From Pseudomonas paraversuta (GTDB lineage Bacteria > Pseudomonadota > Gammaproteobacteria > Pseudomonadales > Pseudomonadaceae), in NCBI RefSeq assembly GCF_904063065.1, contig NZ_CAJFCL010000007.1, positions 294,277 to 358,276 of the forward strand: a stretch of DNA of 64,000 nucleotides, written 5' to 3'. The notes beneath the pieces were generated by a model that saw nothing but the letters and a program-made list of their open reading frames with translations, was not told the DNA's origin and did no database searches. How positions within the stretch are numbered: the first letter of the stretch is position 1; every line of letters starts with the position of its first letter. The translations under genes were made by a program, and so were the position numbers. Shown here one piece after another: positions 36,063 to 44,163 of this stretch.

Positions 36063-36752
36063 ATGAGACTTCTTGTTGCTGAAGACGAACCAAAAATAGG
36101 CATCTATTTGCAGCAAGGACTCACCGAGGCGGGGTTCAATGTTGATCGGTTTACCGATGGCAAAGAGGCACTTCAGCACGCCTTGAGCGAAGCCTATGAC
36201 CTGCTGATTCTCGACGTCATGATGCCTGGGCTGGATGGCTGGGAAGTCCTCCAGAAGGTACGTGCATCCGGGAAGGATGTTCCCGTGCTCTTCCTCACGG
36301 CGCGAGACCGCGTCGAAGATCGAGTGAAGGGCCTTGAACTCGGGGCAGATGATTACCTGATCAAACCTTTCGCCTTTTCTGAGCTTTTGGCTCGCGTTAG
36401 AACGCTGCTGCGTAGGGGTAGCAGCGCTCCCTCGCAAACCTATATGAAATTGGCCGATCTGGAAGTGGACCTGCTTAAGCGTCGGGCCATCCGTGGAGGT
36501 AAACGTATAGATCTGACAGCTAAAGAGTTTGCTTTGCTTGAGCTGTTGCTGCGTCGTCGAGGAGAGGTGCTGCCAAAATCGCTTATCGCTTCCCAAGTTT
36601 GGGACATGAATTTTGATAGCGATACCAACGTTATCGAGGTGGCGATCAGGCGACTGAGAGCCAAAATCGATGACGATTTTGAGGTCAAGCTGATTCATAC
36701 CTCGCGAGGTATGGGTTACATGCTCGACTCTCCTGATTCGGAGTCGAAATGA
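36063..36752 (+). CDS. copR: Copper-responsive response regulator
   Basis: 229 residues from the ATG at 36063 ([16 protein letters not shown]). Receiver domain 1-120 with phospho-acceptor Asp in [15 protein letters not shown] and conserved Lys in DDYLIKPF; OmpR/PhoB winged helix C-terminal ([18 protein letters not shown], then [18 protein letters not shown]). This is the CusR/CopR/IrlR class of heavy-metal regulator. Stop overlaps copS by four bases. It should bind the cop boxes listed. Confidence 0.95.
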   Translation: MRLLVAEDEPKIGIYLQQGLTEAGFNVDRFTDGKEALQHALSEAYDLLILDVMMPGLDGWEVLQKVRASGKDVPVLFLTARDRVEDRVKGLELGADDYLIKPFAFSELLARVRTLLRRGSSAPSQTYMKLADLEVDLLKRRAIRGGKRIDLTAKEFALLELLLRRRGEVLPKSLIASQVWDMNFDSDTNVIEVAIRRLRAKIDDDFEVKLIHTSRGMGYMLDSPDSESK

Positions 36753-38137
36753 AGCGAATGTCTCTGACGAGCCGTATGAGTCTGATGTTCATGCTGGCTG
36801 TAACGGCGGTGCTCACTATTGCCGGCCTCAGCTTCAATAACCTTAGCCAGCATCACTTCAAGATGCTGGATCAACAGGCACTAAGCGAAAAGCTCCATTC
36901 TACTCAGAGAATTTTGACTGGATTGAATAGCATCGATCAATTCAGTGATGTTAAGCCTGAGCTGGAGGCGCTGCTTGGTGCTCACCGTGATTTGACTGCC
37001 ATAATAATCGATGGTGACGGGAAGTTACTGTTTGCTGATCCCGGCTCGATCGATGTTCCAGAGGAATTTCGTACGATCCCGAACAGCAACGTCTGGGAGT
37101 GGCGGGAGCAGGAGAAAATGTTCCGTGGAGTGACTGCACAAGTGATCGTGACGGGGCAAGACAGGCCATTAACCGTTATGTTGATCTTTGATGTGACTCA
37201 GCATATGTCTTTCTTCGAGACACTTGAGCGGTGGTTTTGGATAGGGCTGGTGATCAGCGCACTGATCAGTGCTGCCTTGGGTTGGATGGTCGCGAGCAGT
37301 GGTCTGCGGCCTATACGTCAAGTCACTCGGGTCACTGCTTCAATGTCAGCTAAATCCCTTAAGGAGCGCATTCCCTTAGCATCTGTTCCTAAAGAGCTTC
37401 AGCAGATGGTGCTGTCGTTCAACGCAATGTTATCCAGGCTGGATGATGCATTTGTCCGTTTATCGAATTTTTCCGCGGACATCGCTCACGAGTTACGGAC
37501 GCCGGTCAGCAATTTGATGACCCACACAGAAGTAGTGCTTTCTAGAAAAAGAAATATTGAGGACTACGAAGACAATTTGTATTCAAATCTTGATGACTTG
37601 AAGCGTATGAGTCGGATGATTGATGACATGCTTTTTCTGGCAAAATCAGACAACGGTCTGATTTCACACGAGAAGAAACCGATAGACCTAGTAGAGATAG
37701 TGGAGAAATTACAGGAGTACTACTCTCTACTAGCTGATGAGCGAGGGATTGGCCTCACGGTTTCAGGGCGGGGTAGCGTCCGAGGCGATGTTCTAATGCT
37801 GCACCGAGCCATCTCTAATCTGCTATCAAATGCGCTCAGGTATACCTCTGAAGGGAAGTGCATCAATGTCGATATCCAACAAAAAGGAACGTCGGTATTG
37901 GTCGTAGTGGAAAATCCTGGAGAGTCCATTGCGCCTGAGCATCTTGAAAAGCTTTTCGATCGATTTTATCGAGTGGACCCTGCGCGTAGAGAAGGGAGCC
38001 CAAGCAACGCCGGGCTAGGTTTATCGATCACCCGATCGATAATCGAGGCGCATGACGGAAAGATATGGTGTACGTCATCTAATGGGAAAACGGCATTCCA
38101 TATAGAGCTTCCTAGTGCAGACGAAAAAAAGGCCTGA
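36749..38137 (+). CDS. copS: Copper-sensing histidine kinase
   Basis: 462 residues. Two membrane segments (about 13-32 and 163-183) frame a periplasmic sensor domain, then HAMP, H-box [18 protein letters not shown]-box [16 protein letters not shown] and G boxes VENPGESI and [12 protein letters not shown]. It is the heavy-metal sensor kinase (CusS/CopS/IrlS) type, phosphorylating CopR on sensing periplasmic copper. ATGA overlap with copR. A transposon-like element begins about 12 bp after its stop. Confidence 0.93.
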   Translation: MKRMSLTSRMSLMFMLAVTAVLTIAGLSFNNLSQHHFKMLDQQALSEKLHSTQRILTGLNSIDQFSDVKPELEALLGAHRDLTAIIIDGDGKLLFADPGSIDVPEEFRTIPNSNVWEWREQEKMFRGVTAQVIVTGQDRPLTVMLIFDVTQHMSFFETLERWFWIGLVISALISAALGWMVASSGLRPIRQVTRVTASMSAKSLKERIPLASVPKELQQMVLSFNAMLSRLDDAFVRLSNFSADIAHELRTPVSNLMTHTEVVLSRKRNIEDYEDNLYSNLDDLKRMSRMIDDMLFLAKSDNGLISHEKKPIDLVEIVEKLQEYYSLLADERGIGLTVSGRGSVRGDVLMLHRAISNLLSNALRYTSEGKCINVDIQQKGTSVLVVVENPGESIAPEHLEKLFDRFYRVDPARREGSPSNAGLGLSITRSIIEAHDGKIWCTSSNGKTAFHIELPSADEKKA

Positions 38138-38540
38138 GACAAGCTGGCGAATTGCATTCCTCTTGACCAGCCATTTGCATTCGACTTGACCAGTTGTTTG
38201 CATGAGTTTTGACCAGCCCACGGGGTGGGCCTTGACCGGCAGAAATCGGCCATAGTTTTCGCAGCAGAAAAGCATGCGTCTGTGATTGAAATCTCCGCTT
38301 TCGGCTGAGGTTAGCGGACTCAGATTTCACGTAGCAGCGCGCTGGGAAGGTGCTTTCACCGGTCAATCTTCTAGCCATTTCAGAAAACCGACTTTTTCAA
38401 CACAATCGGCCAAAAGCAGTCAGTATCTACGGAATCGGGGGGCTATTAAGCGGCTAGCTTTTTTTCGGCTACTGTCATTTCGAGCAAAGCGGCCGGTATG
38501 ATGAGGCGAAACGGATGTGGCCTAAGTGATGAGGACTGCT
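38138..38540. other. Left part of the IR-bounded element, before the DUF4062 gene
   Basis: 403 bp. The first 103 bp of it (38150-38252) are the left terminal repeat. The rest is non-coding, with a partial copy of CGGCCAAAAGCAG at 38402 that also occurs in the right end. It must hold the DUF4062 promoter; I cannot point to it. Confidence 0.45.
38150..38252 (+). repeat. Left terminal inverted repeat of the element
   Basis: Begins AATTGCATTCCTCTTGACCAG-like sequence and ends CCGGCAGAAATCGGCCA. It contains TTGACCAG at three places spaced about 22 bp and a fourth degenerate TTGACCGG. Confidence 0.75.
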
Positions 38541-39581
38541 ATGAACGTGTTTATCAGCTCTGTAGTACGTAATTTTGAGCACTATCGTGCGGCCGCCAAA
38601 AAAGCAGTTTCTCTGTTGGGGCACATCCCGGTGATGTGTGAGGATTTTGGTGCAAGACCCTATTCCTCTGAAGTCGCATGCATGACTGAGGTTGACCAGG
38701 CCGACGTAGTGGTGCTGATTCTTGGCGCGGACTTCGGCTTCAAAACCCACACAGGTGAGTCCGTCACTCAGCAGGAGTTCCATCGCGCCAAAGCTGCCAA
38801 TAAACCCATCCTGGCTTTTCTGGAAGAGGTTCCGGTCGAGGATGATCAAAAGCGCTTTCACTGGGAGGTTTCCGATTACGTCGACGGCCTTTTCCGTTCC
38901 ACCTTCACAGGTGATCGCGATCTCTCAGACAAAATCATCCAGGGGCTAAGCCAACTTGCAGCCAGTCGCAGCGCCATTTCCGAACAGGAGTTCGTTCAGC
39001 ACCTGCAGAATCGTAGCAACAGCCGAAATTGGAATAGCCGGCCTCGTGAAGATCGCCTTGAGCTCGTGTTTCTGCCGCAGCCCATTCTCTCGGGTACGTT
39101 GCGTTCCATACACTCCCAGCATGATGAATTCTTCCTCAAGCTTTCTCAGGCGGGCTTGGTTTCTATCAAGGGTGGTTACAAGTCATTTAACGAGGGAGAC
39201 ATCACCGGCCTCGATGCGGAGGCCTCTTGGCGGCATCACGATAATGGGATGAGCTGGCTCTCTATTCCTCTGGCAGCCCCAGCAAAGGACGGCGAATATT
39301 TTGCCTCCTACTACATCTCGCCCAGCCGGCTAAAACGCTTTGCGGAAGAAGCTTTTAGTTTGATTAGCCGAGGTAAGGGAGGCTGGTTCCAGCTGGGGAT
39401 CTACGGAATTTCTCACCAAGTTTACGCCGAGCCGCCAACCACCCCGGCATCGTCGATGTCCATGCCGTACCGCAGTGAGAAAAACATTGAGGAAAGAAAA
39501 CTGCTGATTCCAGCGTCACAGGGCGTTTTCAACCAGTGGCTGGAGGACGCTTTGTTCCGAATCGGGCGCAAGCTTTCCTAA
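38541..39581 (+). CDS. DUF4062-domain protein (TIR-like fold), cargo of the element
   Basis: 346 residues from the ATG at 38541, with GAGG six bases before; two earlier in-frame starts have no RBS. Residues 1 to about 95 are DUF4062 (MNVFISSVVRNFEHYR at the start, VVVLILGADFGFKTHTGESV and TQQEFHRAKAANKPILAFLE after it), a Rossmann-like domain related to TIR folds. The C-terminal 200 residues match nothing I recognise. DUF4062 proteins are found in defence-like contexts, and here it is the main cargo of a mobile element. Function unknown. Confidence 0.8.
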   Translation: MNVFISSVVRNFEHYRAAAKKAVSLLGHIPVMCEDFGARPYSSEVACMTEVDQADVVVLILGADFGFKTHTGESVTQQEFHRAKAANKPILAFLEEVPVEDDQKRFHWEVSDYVDGLFRSTFTGDRDLSDKIIQGLSQLAASRSAISEQEFVQHLQNRSNSRNWNSRPREDRLELVFLPQPILSGTLRSIHSQHDEFFLKLSQAGLVSIKGGYKSFNEGDITGLDAEASWRHHDNGMSWLSIPLAAPAKDGEYFASYYISPSRLKRFAEEAFSLISRGKGGWFQLGIYGISHQVYAEPPTTPASSMSMPYRSEKNIEERKLLIPASQGVFNQWLEDALFRIGRKLS

Positions 39582-39638
39582 GAATTGAGCGTGGCCAGCA
39601 GGCGGATGGAGGATAAGCAACAATGAACCCTTCGTGTC

Positions 39639-39980
39639 TCAGCTTGGCAGTTCTTCTAGCTTGAAGATCCGGTTGTCAGCCTTGAGCGCTGGAAAGGCTT
39701 CGCAATATGCATAGGGCTCGCTGAATAAAGTGCTGGGCGAATGAATGTTGAAGACCTTAACCTGGGGAGGGTGGCCGCTTTGCCGTTCATGGCGAAGGTC
39801 GTTCAGAGACCCAGGTGCCTCACCATTTTGTTCGGCAATCGAAATCACTAGATCTCGAAGGGTTTCGATTTCTGCATCAGATGTTTCTGCATAGGTGGTC
39901 AGTCGCTTATGACTTCCAAACCCGCCACGGGTAGAACCGATTCGGTTCAGGTGCACGTGAACCACCGTTACGATCTTCAT
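39639..39980 (-). CDS. Small protein of unknown function
   Basis: 113 residues, no signal peptide or membrane segment. It starts MKIVTVVHVHLNRIGSTRGG and has the acidic middle SDAEIETLRDLVISIAEQNG. I recognise no family. It lies between the DUF4062 and DUF2188 genes, on the DUF2188 strand, 60 bp from the latter, so the two may be an operon opposite the DUF4062 gene. Confidence 0.6.
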   Translation of the reverse strand: MKIVTVVHVHLNRIGSTRGGFGSHKRLTTYAETSDAEIETLRDLVISIAEQNGEAPGSLNDLRHERQSGHPPQVKVFNIHSPSTLFSEPYAYCEAFPALKADNRIFKLEELPS

Positions 39981-40040
39981 ACCGAATACCTTATTGAAGC
40001 CCAGGATGCGCCTCCTTCCGGAGACGCTATGAGGTCGTAA

Positions 40041-40265
40041 TCAGCCCTTGGGAGGATGGGGGTCGTTGCCATAGGAGTCTCGTTCACGGATCAGGTTGTC
40101 CCGGCCGTGGATGAGCACCTCGCTTTTTTGGTTTTGAGCTATCTGACGAGCCGCGTCAGCAGCTTCCTTTTGAGTCCGATGGTGGGAGGTGTCTTTAGTA
40201 TTCCCCTCACCCCGAACCGCCCAGCCTTCATCACGTTTCACGACGTGCTGATTTTTGCCTGCCAT
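40041..40265 (-). CDS. DUF2188-domain protein
   Basis: 74 residues. The reading NQHVVKRDEGWAVRGEGNTK followed by THRTQKEAADAARQIAQNQ-type sequence and LIHGRDNLIRERDSYGNDP is the full DUF2188 pattern. It is a small basic, soluble domain found widely in proteobacteria and phage, without established function. The start ATG at 40265 lies 60 bp from the unknown small gene and 313 bp from the right inverted repeat. Confidence 0.85.
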   Translation of the reverse strand: MAGKNQHVVKRDEGWAVRGEGNTKDTSHHRTQKEAADAARQIAQNQKSEVLIHGRDNLIRERDSYGNDPHPPKG

Positions 40266-40577
40266 GGAACACCTCTACTAGTGAGTTGCCTGCCTAGTAG
40301 AAGGTAGCATCGAAACGGGCAAATACAACATGTAGTGCTAGATAGACTGGTAGTGCATGTATGTTGTGCTTTTTCTCAGCAAATCGGCCTGTCTTGCTCA
40401 AGCTTACGTGCAGAAGCAGAAGTGCCTCGCCGGTTCGCGACACGGCTGCTCCTCTACTATACCCATGAAAAAGGATGATCAGGCTAGCTAGGCTTTGGGC
40501 TTATGAAATGCTGAAATCTACGCCAAGGTTTTCGACATGCTTTTGAACTACTCCCGCGATGGAGGACAGTCTGCTTT

Positions 40578-40678
40578 TGGCCGATTTCTGCCGATCAGGA
40601 CTTCCCCGTGCGCTGGTCAGATCCCATGCAAACAACTGGTCAAGTCGAATGCAAATAGGTGGTCAATTCCATGCAATT
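40578..40678 (-). repeat. Right terminal inverted repeat of the element
   Basis: Reverse complement of the left end over about 100 bp with scattered mismatches. It includes CTGGTCAAGTCGAATGCAAA, the mirror of the central part of the left end. Confidence 0.75.
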
Positions 40679-40828
40679 ACGCAACAAGCTGCAGATATTC
40701 AACCACGCAGTATGGGATTAGCTTAAAGGCCCTTTTTTGAATGAGTTAGAGCTCTTGATACGCCTCGAAGAGGGGGCGTATTTAGGCCCATTATCCGCGC
40801 CATCCAGTAGCCAAAAACCCGCCCCAAG

Positions 40829-40859
40829 CTGACTGAAATGTAATCGAACAGATTACATT
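40829..40859 (+). promoter_or_regulatory. CopR box of copCD inside a larger palindrome
   Basis: CTGACTGAAATGTAATC (40829-40845) matches 16 of 17 positions of the copAB box. Its last nine bases AATGTAATC are repeated in inverse as GATTACATT (40851-40859) after a five-base spacer, giving a perfect 9-bp dyad not seen at the other boxes. Confidence 0.7.
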
Positions 40860-41041
40860 CATGTGGCATCGTGTACTTGCGCTGTGACGTGGAGATTCTT
40901 GTGAGCTCCTCCTGTTCGTTCCGCCATAGGACACTGAACCTGCTAGGTATTCGCCAGTGGTTTTAACAAGCGTCGAAAAGTAAAAAACTAGATATTCCCA
41001 AACAAACCTCGAACCAACAGCTCTTGCTGTGAGGAGTCTGC

Positions 41042-41425
41042 ATGTCATTCCTTAAAACTACGACCGTAGCTGTTGCACTTACTGCGGGCTTACTTCTGAG
41101 TGCTGTAGTTCAAGCACATCCAAAGCTCCTTTCTTCTACTCCGGTAGAAGGCTCGGATGCGGCGGCCCCTTCGAAAATTGAGCTGCACTTTTCTGAAAAT
41201 CTAACTACTCAGTTTTCAGGTGCAAAACTGATCATGACCGATATGCCTGGGATGCCGAACTCCCCGATGGGTGTTAAGGCCAGCGTCGCTGGTGGCAGTG
41301 ATCCGAAAACGATGGTGATTACACCGGCAGCACCTTTGACCACAGGCACCTACAAAGTCGAATGGCGTGCCGTCTCCTCGGACACTCATCCGATCACCGG
41401 TAACTTCTCATTCAAAGTGAAATGA
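41042..41425 (+). CDS. copC: Periplasmic copper-binding protein CopC
   Basis: 127 residues. Signal peptide of 25 residues ending VVQA, so the mature chain begins HPKLLSSTPVEGSDAAAPSK with His26 as the N-terminal Cu(II) ligand. A Met-rich Cu(I) loop (MTDMPGMPNSPMG) lies in the middle and the second Cu(II) His is in SSDTHPITGNF. It passes copper to CopD or CopA in the periplasm. Good RBS, and copD starts four bases after its stop. Confidence 0.96.
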   Translation: MSFLKTTTVAVALTAGLLLSAVVQAHPKLLSSTPVEGSDAAAPSKIELHFSENLTTQFSGAKLIMTDMPGMPNSPMGVKASVAGGSDPKTMVITPAAPLTTGTYKVEWRAVSSDTHPITGNFSFKVK

Positions 41426-41428
41426 TTC

Positions 41429-42367
41429 ATGAGCGACTCAATAAATATTGTGGTTCGCTTTGCTCTTTATTTAGACCTGATGCTGTTATTCGGATTGGCA
41501 ATTTTCGGCTTGTACAGCCTTAGGGGAAAAGAAAGAGTATCGGGCACGGTCTTGAATTTTGAGTCGCTTCTTTACGGTACTTCTGTTGTAGGTGTAGCTC
41601 TATCCCTTGCAGCAATGTTGTTGCTTGCGAAAGCAATGAGCGGTGTATCGGGGTTCATGGAACTACATCACCATATTTTTCAAATGGTCCTCATGGGGAC
41701 TGACGTCGGACTGACCTGGATGGTCCGCATAGCTGCCTTGGTTATGGCAATTATTGGCGTAGCGCTGAATAAAAGATTTCCGACACTCAGTCTCTGGATG
41801 GTCACTGTATGCGGAGCGATTGCGTTGGCGACGTTAGCATGGACAGGGCACGGTGCCATGGATGAGGGCAGTCGACGCTACTGGCATTTTATCAGTGATA
41901 TTTTCCATCTTTTGGCCGCCGGTGGATGGTTAGGTGCTCTAGCGGCATTTGCCCTACTACTGCGTTTAAAATCGCTCAAAAGCGAGCAGGAAGCACAAAT
42001 TCTTGCTCGGGTATTGACTGGCTTTGAGTCGGCCGGCGGAGTGATTGTGGCAATCATAAGCATCACTGGAATAGTCAATTACCTATTTATCGTTGGACCA
42101 AACCTCGATGAAGTGATGCTCAGTACTTATGGCCAACTTCTATTTTTGAAAATCTTGCTCTTTGCCGGAATGATCGTGTTAGCCGCGCTCAACCGCTTCC
42201 ACTTAAGCCCGGCACTAGAAAAGTCAGTTCGCAACGGAGAATATTCTGTTGCAGTTAATGCATTGCGCCGCAGCATGACGCTGGAATTTACAATGGCGAT
42301 CGTCATAATTTGCCTCGTCGCGTGGCTAGGCACCTTAAGTCCGGTAATGGAAATGAGCGCGGAATAG
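41429..42367 (+). CDS. copD: Inner-membrane copper protein CopD
   Basis: 312 residues with about eight membrane segments. His and Met residues in [20 protein letters not shown] and in [20 protein letters not shown] are the putative copper path of the CopD/PcoD family. It is believed to take copper from CopC into the cytoplasm. The gene follows copC with a three-base gap. After it the truncated paralogue of the 56,522 gene begins. Confidence 0.93.
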   Translation: MSDSINIVVRFALYLDLMLLFGLAIFGLYSLRGKERVSGTVLNFESLLYGTSVVGVALSLAAMLLLAKAMSGVSGFMELHHHIFQMVLMGTDVGLTWMVRIAALVMAIIGVALNKRFPTLSLWMVTVCGAIALATLAWTGHGAMDEGSRRYWHFISDIFHLLAAGGWLGALAAFALLLRLKSLKSEQEAQILARVLTGFESAGGVIVAIISITGIVNYLFIVGPNLDEVMLSTYGQLLFLKILLFAGMIVLAALNRFHLSPALEKSVRNGEYSVAVNALRRSMTLEFTMAIVIICLVAWLGTLSPVMEMSAE

Positions 42368-42486
42368 GGGTTAGTGGCAGCCAACAAAGAAGACCCAAGG
42401 GTGAATTGTTGGGTGCATTTTCACCGGCTACACTTCAGCCCATGAAACACTATCTGCGGTTTTGCATCATATTCATGATCAGCTTA

Positions 42487-43646
42487 GGAAACTCCGATCA
42501 ACTCGCGGTGTGCGGGCTGTTAGTCGAAACGACAACGACTTTCAGCGCTGCTTAGCGCAGAAAGGCCCTCTGCATTGCTTCGCCGGGGCTTTTCAGCCCC
42601 GCTCCCCGCGTTACACGCCCATACCCATCAGCTGTTTTCGAGCCATCCAAAGGTTCGACAGAGCAAACAGCGTGGTCAGTTGATCGGTGTTTTTCATCAG
42701 CCCACGAAAGCGCACTTTCACATAACCAAACTGGCGCTTGATCACCCGAAATGGATGTTCGACCTTGGCCCGCGTCTGGGCTTTACAGTACTCGATCTTG
42801 CGCTTGGCCTTGTAGAGAATGCTGCGTTTATTCAGTCGTGAATAAGTGCTACGTCGCGCCGCGATCTGCCAGATCACTTCACGATTTTTGTGCTCATCAC
42901 GCTTCTCGACGCCGGTGTAACCGGCATCCGCATAGACTGCGTTTTCCTCGCAATGTAGCAGCTCCGCAACTTGGGTTACGTCGGCCACATTCGCGGCTGT
43001 GCCGTGGACGTGGTGAACCAGCCCTGATTCCACATCAGCGCCGATATGAGCCTTCATTCCAAAGTAGTATTGGTTACCTTTTTTGGTCTGATGCATCTCA
43101 GGATCACGCTTGCCTTCCTCGTTCTTGGTTGAGCTGGGAGCATGAATGATCGTGGCATCGACGATGGTGCCCTGGCGCAGGGACAGACCTTTTTCCTGCA
43201 AATAACCGTTGATGACAGCCAGGATCGCAGGCGCCAATTTATGTTTCTCCAGCAAGTGCCGGAAGTTCATGATCGTGGTGTCTTCAGGGATCGGCGCGCT
43301 TAATGTAAGACGGGCGAACTGACGCATGGGAGTGATTTCATAAAGCGCTTCTTCCATGGCCGGGTCGCTCAGCGAGAACCAGTTTTGCAGCAGATGGATG
43401 CGCAACATGGTCTCCAGCGGATAAGGTTTACGGCCACCACCAGCCTTCGGGTAAAACGGTTGGATCAACTCCAACAAACCGCACCAGGGCACCACCTGAT
43501 CCATTTCGGCAAGGAAGCGTTCACGGCGGGTTTGCTTGCGCTTGCCGGCGTATTCAAAGTCGGAATAGCTCATCTGGCTCATGCGTGGCTCGGGTCAGGT
43601 GGTGAGGCTGTATTTCAGCACATCTAAGGACTTGTTCGGAGTTTCC
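42487..43646 (-). mobile_element. IS5-family insertion sequence (1,160 bp), complete
   Basis: Inverted ends GGAAACTCCGATCAA (left) and, on the other strand, GGAAACTCCGAACAA (right). Flanked by the 4-bp direct repeat CTTA (42483-42486 and 43647-43650), the expected duplication for IS5-type elements. It carries one DDE transposase gene, intact. It is inserted in a small copper-cluster gene. Confidence 0.93.
42611..43582 (-). CDS. IS5-family DDE transposase
   Basis: 323 residues. N-terminal DUF772-type region (MSQMSYSDFEYAGKRKQTRR; GGRKPYPLETMLRIHLLQNW), then the DDE catalytic residues in GTIVDATIIHAPSS, YADAGYTGVEKR and RAKVEHPFRVIKRQFGYVK. Full length with no frameshift, so it may be active. 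Confidence 0.95.
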   Translation of the reverse strand: MSQMSYSDFEYAGKRKQTRRERFLAEMDQVVPWCGLLELIQPFYPKAGGGRKPYPLETMLRIHLLQNWFSLSDPAMEEALYEITPMRQFARLTLSAPIPEDTTIMNFRHLLEKHKLAPAILAVINGYLQEKGLSLRQGTIVDATIIHAPSSTKNEEGKRDPEMHQTKKGNQYYFGMKAHIGADVESGLVHHVHGTAANVADVTQVAELLHCEENAVYADAGYTGVEKRDEHKNREVIWQIAARRSTYSRLNKRSILYKAKRKIEYCKAQTRAKVEHPFRVIKRQFGYVKVRFRGLMKNTDQLTTLFALSNLWMARKQLMGMGV

Positions 43647-43724
43647 CTTAGCGCTTCCTCTCAGCGGGATGGCGGGAGTTCAGGCATCGACAAAGCCGTG
43701 CCCCATGAAGACGATGGGCATTAC

Positions 43725-44163
43725 GGCTGGGCCAGCCGTAAGGAAAGACTACGATAAGTCTCAGGTAAATCATTCATCCAACACTTCCTTGATTCCTTAC
43801 TTAGTGCTGGCTCCAAGGCTGGGGGGCTAAACTAATTTTATCCATGCGCTTATAGCTGGTCGAGCACCGCGCATCCGCACCTCTCACGTGCGAATTAGAG
43901 ATTTCTGGTCGCTAAGTGAGCACGGTGTAGCAACTAGCATTGTAAAAACTGAGAACCGTAAACGGTTGATCGCACGGTACGCGCGTCAACATTTCAAGAA
44001 AGCCGCCTAATATTACAAAATTGTAATTTCTCAGACATGCCCCCGTTATCTACAGATTGCAACGATACAACTCGGCGATGATACAGGAGGCGCGACCAGC
44101 TTCCTTCAAACAACAATTCCAGCCGAAGAGCTTTCTAGTTCTGCCGAACCGAAGGAGTGATTA
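43725..44163. other. Intergenic region with CzcR-box candidate
   Basis: 439 bp. A hairpin CGGCTGG-GC-CAGCCG lies near 43726-43738, just where homology to the 56,522 gene ends. The box at 44012-44027 and the porin RBS (GAAGGAGTGATT before 44164) are the only other signals. Confidence 0.5.
44012..44027 (+). promoter_or_regulatory. CzcR-box candidate of the porin gene
   Basis: Palindrome ATTACAAAATTGTAAT, 137 bp before the porin start. A near copy, ATTACAAATATGTTAT, lies before czcC at 52453, which suggests the shared regulator CzcR. Confidence 0.5.

Larger units (their letters stand above)
38150..40678. mobile_element. 2.5-kb non-autonomous transposon-like element with ~100-bp inverted repeats
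   Basis: The left end (38150-38252) and the reverse complement of the right end (40578-40678) match along their whole length; the best stretch is CATTCGACTTGACCAGTTGTTTGCAT. Within each end a unit of about 22-23 bp (TTGCAT...TTGACCAG) repeats three to four times, the layout of ends bound by IS21-, Mu- or Tn7-type integrases. No transposase, resolvase or helper gene lies inside; the cargo is a DUF4062 protein, an unknown small protein and a DUF2188 protein. It interrupts the copper region between copRS and copCD. No target duplication was identified because the exact outer tips are uncertain. Confidence 0.65.
40266..41041. other. Region holding right element end and copC promoter
   Basis: 776 bp without a gene. 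It has the right terminal repeat (40578-40678) and, beyond the element, the copC control region with a cop box. Apparent ORFs here have no start signal or family resemblance. Confidence 0.5.
42442..43724 (+). pseudogene. Copy of the 56,522-type Cys/Met-rich gene, split by IS5 and cut at its 3' end
   Basis: ATGAAACACTATCTGCGGTT at 42442 continues TTTTGCATCATATTCATGAT, almost the same as the intact gene at 56522, up to CAGCTTA, where the IS5-family element is inserted. Coding resumes after the element (from CTTAGCGCTTCC at 43647) and matches the intact copy to about 43724 (ATGAAGACGATGGGCAT). Then the match ends, so the last two thirds of the gene are also missing. Confidence 0.85.

Noticed and set aside
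38150..40678. Complete IS21-family element
   Set aside because: The ends resemble multi-repeat IS21-type termini, but neither istA nor istB, nor any fragment of them, lies inside.
40537..40740. Small open frame across the right terminal repeat
   Set aside because: It reads through the inverted repeat itself and has no RBS or family similarity.
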